A DNA stretch of 64,000 bases from Monarcha castaneiventris obscurior (taxonomy: Eukaryota > Chordata > Aves > Passeriformes > Monarchidae), in NCBI GenBank assembly GCA_026261815.1, contig JAMPIT010000437.1:5654001-5718000 (forward strand). Direction: 5' to 3'. This document shows positions 38,701-48,251 of the stretch, one piece after another. The notes under the pieces are model-generated. The model had not been told where the DNA came from, did no database searches, and saw nothing but the letters and a program-made list of their open reading frames with translations. Each line of letters begins with the position of its first letter. Within the stretch, counting starts at the first letter, position 1. A program made the position numbers and the translations under genes.

Positions 38701-41700
38701 CATAGGCAGACTCTTTGGGTTATAAACATAAAGCCATTCCCATATGGCAGTAAATTTAATTTAAATTGCCATATATTGCTCCTGCTCCTGGCAGCACCAG
38801 TGACTCTGGCATCCCTTCCCTGGGATGCTGCCTCCATGGGCAAATGCACTGTGAGCATTGAGGGATTGGAAATTCAGTTCCCTGGTAGCTCACGGGCATT
38901 GTGGCCACTCCCTGTAAATTGTAGCAGAGCTTAACTAGCAGATAATTATATAAACCCATGTCTTCTGAATACCTGAACAACAAAATGTTTATAACACCTG
39001 CTTTCCTGATACAGAGAATTCTTTCCTAGTTACCGTGTCTATGCTTACCAGATTACATGTAAAAAGCGTAAAATCCTTTATATTATCCATAAACATAATA
39101 ACAAATGCTACACTACATAACTTAGACTTAGTCAATAATTCTAGACTTCGCCTGAGGGGCTGAAGAGAAAATTATTCCTGTTACAAATTTTAATTATGCC
39201 ATAAACTCTGGGAAATAGCTATTGATCTTCAGCATCTGGCATCAGAAATGTTGCCTGCTTTTTTTGGTTATTTAGTTTGTCAGTAGCATTGTCATATAAG
39301 ATAAAAATAAAAAATGTCACAGGAGATGAAGATGTACCATATGCAAATGAGAATATTTTGGTTTGTTTATGTACTAAAAATATTTTATTGCTGAAGAGTT
39401 TTTTGTTTCTTACCAGATTTTTTTAGCTATCTCCAGAGAAATTTGCATTTGAGATGCAAGAAAGCAAATTCTAATTCTATCAAAGACTCTTTCTCACTGT
39501 GGGATGCTGTAATGTGTACAGTGTGTTTCTTGTCTTAGAGGTACATTTAAATTTGGAATTCAATTAACTTCTCTGTTGTGGAAGAATTATAATTTCAAGG
39601 GCCAGATGAGACAAAGGCTGGAACATTATTTCTGCATTTTTTTCCTTAAACCAGGGTGTTAGATGATGATTGTCAGTGTAAAAATTTTAAGTCCGGCTTA
39701 AAATAGTAACCTTGAAATTATGATCTGCTCTGAAATCAGTGGCTCCTCAGCACAGTGAGCTCTTACTCAGATGTTTCAGAGTAGAAGGAAAAGCTTTTCA
39801 AGAAGTTTGAATTTCAGAGCAGGATGTGCTGAGAACAGAACTAGAAATGCAGACCACCTTCACAATTCACATAAAGCCTAGAACCAAGTGTGTTGTTAGG
39901 TGGCATGTCTGCTTGTGGTTCATGAGGTTTGAATGTAGGTGACCCCCAAAAATAGCTGTTTTAGGTGACTGGAAATACATGCTGTACTTGGTAACACCCG
40001 AGTGCAGGTGTCCTTGTAGGCAAAGTAGCATAAAGCTCCCTTTCTTTTCCCATATCCAGAATGGTCTTTGAGGCAGATGAAAGAGAGTCTTCCCTGTCCA
40101 AGAGAATTGGAACTACACAGGTAAAAATGGGTTGGAGAGCTCCAAAGAACTGGCCCTTGGAAGGACAATCAAGGGCAGCTCACCACGGTGACAGAAATAA
40201 CAGAGGCTCTCTGAGTGCTGAGCAGGTGCCTGGGGGACCAAAAGCACTTTGTGCTTTCCCTCCAAATGTCTGAAGCAAGGAGGGAATTTGTGTGGTCCTG
40301 AGACAAAGGAGTGCTGTTGGCTCGATGCAGAGATGCCGTGAACCCAGTGTTAGTGCCAAGCACTGTGTTGATACATCGATATTAAAAGGAAGGATGTCTG
40401 TAAAGCTCTACCATGGGCATAGGCTGCTCTGTGAAGGAGACTCCCGTGAACACCCTTGAGAAATGCTGTACTTTTCTCCCAGTTTCAGCAAGGGATGGAA
40501 GCACTTCTGTCCCTTCCTGCTTGGTAGTTTTACTTAAATTCTCATCTTCTTACCTTCACCCTGTGGTGAGCCATGTGCCACCACACACGGCATCTGAAGT
40601 TTCTCTAACTTTGTGCACAGGACTATGACCTCTTATTGAAGAAGTAAACTAAGCAAAGTAGGACAGAGCTGACTTCAGAGGGGCAGCTTGTGGTGGCTTT
40701 TGCCAACTCTTCGGCAGGAAATTGCTCCCCCTAAGAGTATCTGCCAGTGGCGTATTGATGCTTGAACCCTCCTGGCTGACTTTACTCAGCCTGGCTTTGA
40801 ACAAAAGGGATAGAAACAAATACCACTGAGGCTTGCAGGCATTTGAGGTGGCCAAGCTGACAGGTTGCACTCCAGCAGGTAAACGGAAGCCTATTAAGAG
40901 CACACAGAGACAAAATGTGTTGTGTGAGCGTCAATTTTTTTTTGGGTTGGACCTCAGTGAGGCAGACAGCTGTGGCTGTTTCAAGGGCACGGAGCAATCA
41001 TGCGGTTTCTGAAGGATTTCGCTGGCAAGTTCTGTCTTACATGTTTTCATGTAGGACTGAACGTCTAAATCAAAGCTTGCATCTGCATTCATTTACAGAG
41101 CAGGACCGATGTGGCATCTCCATCTGACTGCAGAGCCCTCTCAGCAAAATTTAAAACACTGCACCATCCCCAATTTTGTGTTCTCTGAAGAGCTCTAGCA
41201 CTACTTGAATAATACTTTTTGTCTGCTTTCATTTTCTAAAAAAAGAGTGAAATGTATGAAATGTGTGCAGTTTTCCCAGGGAAAAATGATCATTGAAATG
41301 CCCAGTTCTCCCTCTCTAAAAGCTTCCAACAGCTTCTGAACCCAGACCTGCAGTTACCCTTTAGCCGTTTAATTTAGGCCTTGTACTCCAGGAAAGTTCT
41401 GCCATTTATGTGTTCTACCATTTATTTTGGTGACAAAGGGAAGCTCAATACCTTGAAAAATGTAAGCTCTAATTTTTATATACTTGGACTTTTTTGTCTA
41501 TTGTTTCTGGCTGGCAGGTCAGATTTGTACTGCTGCTGTACGCAGCAACTTAAAATTCATGTTGGTGTGTCACTGCAGTTACTACACTCCAGCCACTACA
41601 CCAGAAAACTATTAACTTTCAGTTAATGATAACAGAAAATGTTTTATAATAAACTGTGAAATAACCTAATCATCTGCAAAAAGTGTAAAGATTTTATATT

Positions 41701-41980
41701 AAAAAGCAATTAAACTTTGGGGTTTTTGTTTGTTTGTTTCTTTTAAACAAATTGTAAGACATGCAATTAATTGGCTTTTGCTTTGGAGGGAATCTGTGCT
41801 TGCTATAGCGTGGTGTTTGCTATAACAATAGATGTCTGCCACTGAATTTTGGGATGTTTATATGCAGGGAGAGGCTCTTTTTGGTAGGAAGAGAGAGGAA
41901 AGTGGCAGCTTGCACCCGTTAAAGCTCGATGCTGTGTTGTACTCTGAAGACTCAAAGCCAGAGACGGGCTAAGAAAGAAG
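35708..41980. other. Unique non-coding DNA, no gene seen
   Basis: No transposon, RNA gene or recognisable exon. An inverted repeat with 8-base arms lies at 38742-38774. Minus-strand donor-like sites occur near 40549 (GTGAAG|GTAAG) and 39050, without convincing acceptors. Open frames of 60 to 95 codons are scattered on both strands and look random. Confidence 0.6.
38742..38774. repeat. Inverted repeat around an AT-rich centre
   Basis: ATATGGCA at 38742-38749 pairs exactly with TGCCATAT at 38767-38774 across 17 bases of A/T-rich spacer that is itself partly palindromic. It could form a short cruciform or bind a dimeric factor, but a chance origin is likely. Confidence 0.6.
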
Positions 41981-44006
41981 GACTTACCTCAGTTTTTGGT
42001 TGAACAACAGATTTCCTCTGTGGCCTTGGGTTGCCCCTTATCTTGCTTTGTGCAAATAACTTGCTTCACTTTTTACCTTCAAGTCTCATTTGAGATCAGC
42101 AGCAGGAGCTGCCCGTGCTCTGCAGGCAGCGCAGGGTTAAACTCCGTCAATAGTTCTCAAGTGCCTTTATCTTGGGAAGGTAAATACGATAGGCAAGGAC
42201 TACTGACAAGTGCCTTTGTGGGTTTAATTGGCTCATTTTTAACAGTAGAAGAGAGTGTTCAAATGAAATGGAAAAAACAAGGTCTTCTGTGCAAAAGGAA
42301 GCTTTTCTAAACTGTGGGGTTTGAAGGAGCTGAGCTAAAAATCAAAAGGATGAATAAAACTCTGACTATGAAGGATGGGAAGTGAAACGTTGGGAAAGAA
42401 TGAGGAGCAAAATGAACGTGATAATTTGCCCAGAAAACATTTTGTGCTGCAGTTGTGGTCAGTTGGGAAACCTGGCAGCACCAGCCCCTTCCCTTTGCAC
42501 TGATAGAAGCCTCAAATCAGCGAGTCGGTTTCCACCTTCCCCAGGGGGTTCCTTGTCTCAGGACAGCCTTTTCCAACACCCAGTTGGCCATACATCCAAA
42601 ACACTCTAGGCACTGTACTAATAACAGGATTATAAAACAGGTTGGAATGCGAGTCTGGGTGTAATTATTTATGTTCCCTCCATCCCTTGCCATGTGGAAG
42701 ATTCGGGGCAGGTTTCTGGGTGAGGGAGGGATTAGTTCCTCCAGTGCCCTCTGTACAGCAGTGAAGTGAACAGTTCTCCTTTTATCTTGTACTTTAAAGT
42801 TCCGTGTCAGACCAAGTAGCTCTAAGCACCCTCCAGAGGAGATCCAGAAGTGAAAGGTTCCCTGTATATCACTTCAGTATTGTTTCTTACTCTGCTTTAT
42901 GACATTTCCAACTCCTTTTATAATGCAAATACCTTGTTTCCTTTGTGCATGAATTCTTGAGTATTTGCAGGAATTGTTTTGGGGGGTGGGGTTGGTTTGT
43001 GGTTTTGTTTGTTTTCCTTTGTTTTTCTTTTTTTTTTTTAATCGAAGATGGAAATTTATCTAGCATAATAATTAGGTGTTTGTTTGACTAATGGAAATGC
43101 TAAGTATTTGAAGATTTCAGCTATCTTGGGGAAAAAATCTAGCCCCCTAAATTTACTTTAGTCAAATATTATCCCAAATGCAGTCTTTCTTAAGTGTGAA
43201 AGCTGAAATTTGGCTAGGAAATGCAGTGTATTGTTTTGTTTATTCTGATATAGTTGCATTTTGTATTTTTAAAGTAAGCTGTATCCTTCAGTGTTGACAT
43301 GGATGTCTTGGAGTCAGAAAACAGCAGGTGCTGACATCTGTCTCTGCTGAAGGTGGCTCTTGACATCCTTTAGGGACATCTCAAGGTTCCATAAACCAGT
43401 CTTTCACTTCCCACTGCACTCTTCAGCTGAAGATCAGAGATTACAGGTTACACATCTGGAAATCCTGTCCCAGAGTTGCATGGTGGTGCAAGCACAGGAA
43501 TTAATTGGTCTGTGACCTGAAACCCATCACACGTGGAGGCCTGGTGGCGGGTGGGAATGTGTGTGGGCACAGGCAGTACAGTGATCCTGCTTTGCCTGCA
43601 GCCATTCTCCAGAAATCAGGAGCACTCAGAACACACTCTCTGCCCACCCTGGGCCCTTCCCAGGGATCAGGACAGAGACAAATGAGCAGAGCAGTGAGGG
43701 AGGGTTGTGCAACACCTTGTTGCTCATGTTCTGTGGTTACAAACACAGGAGCACTGGTTAAAGTTCACCGTTGTTTACACACTTAGCTTATTACTGAATT
43801 CACCTTTAAAAAACTTAGGGTTTATACTTTTTGCCTTTCCAGTACATGGTTGTACTCCTAACCTGGGAAGTTAGTGGTACATCCACCAGCGATAATCATA
43901 TTATTTCTCCTACCTGGTCAACAAACCTTTCCTGAGCAGAGTCTGCAAAGGTGGAAGAGGTGTGTTGTGTTGTGGTTTTTTGTTTTTTTTTTTTTTTTTT
44001 CTTTAG
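41981..44006. other. Unique non-coding DNA with one minus-strand donor
   Basis: A strong minus-strand donor (CTGAG|GTAAGTCC) lies at 41983-41987 in plus coordinates, next to a 26-codon open stretch described in the findings. A G-rich patch (GGGGGGTGGGGTTGG) begins near 42976, followed by T runs. The last 18 bases before 44001 are a T18 run at 43983-44000 that forms the tract of the next candidate exon. No known gene is seen. Confidence 0.5.
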
Positions 44007-44285
44007 ATCTACCCAAAAGCAAGAGAAAAATCAAACTGGTTCTGAGACCAGAAGGAGTCTTAGTGTCTAGATACACGTAGCCTCAGGGTACTGTGTTCCC
44101 TGGTTTCTTTTATTTATGTAAAATTGTAGCTTTATTTCTGTCTCTTCCTTTGTCTTTAATGCAGACCAAAAGGAAACATTTTTCTGGGTTTAAGGTCTGT
44201 GTCCCAGTTCTGCAGCGTGGATGATTCCTGCTGTGCTCCAAATGAATGAGGATGAGGTCCAATAAAACCTGGCTTTTGTCTGGTT
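44007..44285 (+). other. Candidate terminal exon with poly(A) signal
   Basis: A T18 tract followed by CTTTAG ends at 44006 and makes a strong 3' splice site. The frame starting two bases into the segment reads LPKSKRKIKLVLRPEGVLVS and stops at TAG, 44078-44080. An AATAAA lies at 44261-44266 and is followed by GT-rich sequence (GTCTGGTTGTCAGCTGTTGG), as expected at a polyadenylation site. Acceptor, short basic reading frame, stop and poly(A) signal come in the right order for a last exon, coding or not. No homologous protein comes to mind. The T tract may simply be a homopolymer and AATAAA is common, so confidence is low. Confidence 0.25.
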
Positions 44286-46757
44286 GTCAGCTGTTGGGTT
44301 TAAGAAACTTGGATTGTTCCTTCCCCCCCCACCCCTAGTTTAGTGTCAGCTGCAGCCATTTGAACTGGATTGCAACTTTTATTGCAATTACAGCAAAGCT
44401 AAAAGATGCAGGAAAGAAAAATCACCTTCATATTTCAGAAGAGATGTTTTTAAAAAAAAAAAAGTTTTTTTGTTGTCTCAGAAACAGATGTTTGTTTAAA
44501 CCCAATCATGAAATTGTACTCAGATTTAATTTATTGTTTAATTTTGTACCAGCCTTTAGTAAATAAACTGCCTTGGGAGCAAGTGAATCAGAATTTCGTA
44601 TATGCTGAAGTCTTGGAATGAGGCTTCTTTCAGCAGAGTTCAGCATCCCAGGAAAAGAAACAAAATTGCTGATGAAGCAGGCTCATGTATATAGATATTT
44701 GTCAGGGTTTTAAAAATGCAGCAACCTCAGTTTGCAGCACAGCTCTGGTAAAGTCTGAGTAGTTGAGTTCAGTCCAAATCAAATCTCAGTCTTCGGAACT
44801 CAGGCTTTTAAAAAGTGGAGTTTGTGTCGTTTTCTCTTGTTTTGGCTGTGGGACTCTGGCTGTGTTCAGGCATTTCATCCTCACTGCCTCTGAGTGCAGA
44901 CAGGTCCTAAGTGGAGGGGATGAAACCCAGCTGGTATCTTTAAATTATTTCTGACCAGATGTGAAATAGCCCACTGAAATTTTGTGATGGTCATCTTGTT
45001 TTCCTTTATGGAAATTCTTAGCTGATAAGCAAACACAAATCTTTGAGAATGAGGGTTTGAACTGAACCCAAGCTTTAAAACTTTTCCTGACTTGCAGTAA
45101 TATGCTTCAACAGATTACAGGCATTATGAGCACAAACAGACGTGTTTGTTTTTGCTAAATCTATTTAACAAGTTTGTCCTGACAATCATAGTCTATTTGA
45201 ATTCTTCCTCTTAAAGACTGCAGTAAAATTCTCTGCATTTCATTTAATTCACTTTATCTAGTGTATATTTCTCATTTGGAATCGGAAGAGGGAGTATCCA
45301 GTCCACCCAGTGACCCACGTCTAGCTTTCCAGGGAAAAAAAAACAAAAAAAACCAATGAAATTGACTGTTTCAATCCTGAAATACATTAATAATACAAAA
45401 TTTAGGTCTGAAAAATGCATTTGAAAAAGGGAAGTTGCAGTTGATTGTGTACGTTTAAAAAAGGGTCATGTTTATCCTATTGGAATGCTTTTGTTTGACA
45501 GGCTGTTTATAGCAAACATTTTTTCTTGTTTTCTGTTTTTTTTATGGCATTTCTGGGCTAAAAGTCGTAATTGGTCATATTTTTTGTTTTGTCTTGGTTT
45601 GACTTTGGTATTTGTTTTGGGAAGTGAACGTTTAGGTCTTTGAATATGCACATCTGTTGTGAAGATGGAAAACTGATAGAGGCATGATTGCTTACTGTAA
45701 TAGGAGAAAATTAAAATCCTATATTCCATGGAGCAGAATAGGAGCAGAATGCTGAGATAGGCCATTTGAAAAAGCAGAATTTTAAATGTTCCTGGGTTGT
45801 TCAGTTACCATTTGTAAACCCCGTAACCGTGAGGCATTGCAGCCATTTTAAATTACTAGTGTATAAATGTTTAAATTATGCCAAGTATAAAGATAAGCAT
45901 TTCTATTATGCTTCCGAATTTGAAGATCATCAGTAGCTTCCTATTCTTCATAAAGTTCAATTTCATGCAAGAGTAACTGATGCTTTCAGCTGCAGTCAGT
46001 GATGCTGGGGCTCTGCAGAGCTGTTGGGTGGTAAGGGAGAAGGAGTCAAAGAGAAATAATTTAGAATAGCCTATGGTTGATTTACTAAGGCTGTTGTGAC
46101 AGTGTATCCATATCGTGTTATTAAACACAAACATTATCATATTAGTCATTTTATGTATCATTATGTCTGTATAATTACTGTAGTTTATATACCCAGCTTT
46201 GTGTCCATTAGCTTTTAGTCTTAAATCATCAAAGGCAGATTTTAACTTCCACATGAATATGAATGCACTTTTTTTCTTAATAAGGTCAGTCTTTTTTAAA
46301 AAAACTCAACATCCTGCAGATGTTGCCTTTTCCCATTGTTAAAGTTTCCCTTTCTCCAATCAAAACTTAACATTTCTAGACAGTTTGTTGTCTTTTTATA
46401 ATTAACTGAAATTAGGACATAGTGAAAATGTGTTTTTAACTACTTTAATAGTCCTATTTGAAATTATTGTCTTCTTTCCCGTAATGAATCGAATTTCTAA
46501 TGATTCTTCCTGCTTACTAATTTGCATTGCTGTCTGGCTGCCTTGCATTTAATCAGCCAGAGTAAACTGCTAATAGATCACCAGGAATCTGTCAGGAGTA
46601 TCCGTGTGAGTGCTGACAGGGTATGGAAATACCCTGGAAATGATGGGCTCAGTCCATTGGGGATTTCATCCCTTGTCAGAAACACAGTGACTGGCATCAC
46701 AAAATCCTCCAGCAGAAGATGCAGTGGCCCAGATCTGTTGTGGGGCATTGTGCTTAC
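44286..46757. other. Unique non-coding DNA, partly enhancer-like
   Basis: No gene recognised. A C-rich tract (44324-44339) and A runs near 44452 and 45338-45350 are the only simple sequences. The block 46060-46260 is AT-rich but complex (for example TATCATATTAGTCATTTTATG and CTGTATAATTACTGTAG in shortened view) and looks like possible conserved non-coding DNA. The 127-codon minus-strand frame over 45871-46254 has an unremarkable, AT-driven composition and I do not accept it as a gene. Confidence 0.5.
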
Positions 46758-46811
46758 CTAGGAGCCCCCCTGCTTTTTGCCTGGCTTAGTATGCTGTTCT
46801 TGTCCTGCTGT
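46758..46811 (-). other. Candidate 54-base exon on the minus strand
   Basis: Read on the minus strand, an acceptor (TTTCTGCTGCTTGCTGGTAG) precedes a 54-base segment that ends in CCTAG with a strong donor GTAAGC just after (46753-46757 in plus coordinates). In the second frame it is open throughout and reads QQDKNSILSQAKSRGAP; in the first frame it ends with TAG at its last codon. Fifty-four is a multiple of three, as expected for a cassette exon. I recognise no protein. Two good splice sites at a plausible spacing make it worth checking, but chance cannot be excluded. Confidence 0.22.
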
Positions 46812-47117
46812 CTACCAGCAAGCAGCAGAAATATGTTTATTTTGGTAGTAAGTGTTTACAGAAACGCCTGGTTTTATACTGCTGTTGGTTTCCATTCACT
46901 GTGCTAAGAGAGGGCTGTGAGTTGAGTTGCAAAGCTTGCATGGTTAACTGCAAAAATTACATTTGCAGCTAGTTCTGAAAAAACCCAGCTGGGAGTTGGA
47001 CCCTTCCTTTGGTAAGGACTTTCTACTTACAGAAATAGTAGTTTGGGGGTATTAAATATTAGACAAAAGATCAGTGGTGAAATGCTGTATTCTTAACTTC
47101 CTGTTCTCATTGCCAAA
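46812..47117. other. Unique non-coding DNA, nothing seen
   Basis: About 300 bases between a minus-strand exon candidate and a CR1 copy. No repeat, RNA gene or convincing frame. Confidence 0.6.
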
Positions 47118-47226
47118 GACCTGGTCCAGTGTAAGGTGTCCTTGCCCATGGCAGGTTGTTGGAACTAGATGGTCTTTAACATCCCTTCCCACCCAAACTA
47201 TTGTACAATTCCGTGGTTCTATGATT
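47118..47226 (+). mobile_element. CR1 LINE fragment, 3' end, plus strand
   Basis: Contains the CR1 3' block 'gtccttgcccatggcaggttgttgg', then 'aactagatggtctttaacatcccttcc' and 'cacccaaac', and ends near GTGGTTCTATGATT, a diverged form of the terminal repeat. Only the last 110 bases or so are left. Short frames overlapping it on both strands are not genes. Confidence 0.92.
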
Positions 47227-47743
47227 AATAATAGTTCATGCATTAAAAAAATAAAATAAGATGTGTTAAAATAATTTAATTTTTTTGGTAGAAGCCCAGA
47301 GACTGCTCAAACATTAGAGGGATGATTCAGTCTTCATCTGATACAGTAATTAAACCCAAATTTAAAACAATAATTGATCATTAATCTTGGAAAAGACAAT
47401 TAAAATTCTGAAAGAAACAACGACAGGATGTTTTTTCTGGAGTAAGGATTCCCATCCTCTCTATGCATTTCCGATAAAGAAGGAAAGGCTTAATGGATGT
47501 GGAGAAAAGAGAAAGAAGAAAAATTGATGATAACTATGGTCTCTGTGTAATTCCATGGCATTTTCTGTCCAGTTGAGCTCATATAGCTGTGGAACATGGT
47601 AAACTATAAATACTTGGAATAGTCTGAGGTTTCCAAGTTCAATACTACAAGGGAAAAAAATATTAAGAGCTGCTAATCCTTATTTAGCTGGTTTGTTTTC
47701 CAAAATGGAATACTTGGAGTAGAAGAGATTGTAGCATTCCAAT
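47227..47743. other. Unique DNA between two CR1 copies
   Basis: About 500 bases of AT-rich sequence with A and T runs but no identifiable element. The two flanking CR1 copies point in opposite directions and differ in sequence, so they are separate insertions. Confidence 0.6.
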
Positions 47744-47941
47744 GATCATAGAACCATGGACAGGTTTGGGTTGAAAGGGACCTTAAAGCTCATCCCATTC
47801 CACCCCCTGCCCTGGAACACCATCACCAGACCAGACTGCTCCAAGCGTGTCAAATGTGGCTTTGAACACTTCACTCCATCCCATTGAGGTCTGTGCCAGT
47901 CTCTTTGGCTGCCATGCCACCAGTGAAGAGAGAAATTTGAG
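47744..47941 (-). mobile_element. CR1 LINE fragment, 3' region, minus strand
   Basis: Begins ATCATAGAACCATGGACAGG, the complement of the CR1 end. It continues through 'gttgaaagggaccttaaagctcatcc', 'ccaccccctgcc', and a degenerate 'gaccagactgctccaagc' and 'ggctttgaacac'. The far end fades out near 'ccagtgaagagagaaattt', which resembles the diverged CR1 block further from the 3' end. About 200 bases, dead. Confidence 0.92.
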
Positions 47942-48168
47942 TGTTTTCACCCATCTGGTTTTATCCTCTTAACTAAGTCATAGACAATAGGATGAAAAAT
48001 GACTCCTTTGCTATTTCCGTTGTTGCACATATTACAAAAATGACAAAGCCCTAGCTTGTCATTATTTCTTACAGTTTAATCTTGCTGTTGGCAATATCAG
48101 GGTGTAAAAAATATGAAAGCATATTGCAGTCTTACTCTTTGATTTTTTTTCCCCCCATTTTTTTCTAG
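47942..48168. other. Unique DNA ending in a pyrimidine tract
   Basis: No gene seen. It ends with a long pyrimidine tract (about 48142-48166) and TTTCTAG, and a branch-point-like CTTAC lies at about 48131-48135, 33 bases before the AG. This supports the acceptor of the next candidate. Confidence 0.4.
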
Positions 48169-48251
48169 CCGATCCCCAGCACTATTTGAAGTTTGAAATA
48201 TGTTTTTTAAATCTGTCTGATAGGGATGTTTGTGTGTCCTTTCTTTCCTAA
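48169..48251 (+). other. Candidate terminal coding exon
   Basis: Follows a strong 3' splice site (pyrimidine tract then TTTTCTAG ending at 48168) with a CTTAC branch-point-like word at a normal distance. The frame starting at 48171 reads DPQHYLKFEICFLNLSDRDV and ends at TAA, 48249-48251. The other two frames stop sooner. There is no donor, so it would be a last exon; I did not identify a nearby AATAAA that convinces me. The peptide resembles no protein I can name. Confidence 0.2.

Noticed and set aside
42976..43000. G-rich patch considered as a G-quadruplex
   Set aside because: Only two long G runs plus scattered GG, fewer than the four GGG runs needed.
45871..46254. 127-codon minus-strand open frame
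   Set aside because: Rich in Ile, Phe, Asn and Met as expected from AT-rich DNA; no domain recognised.
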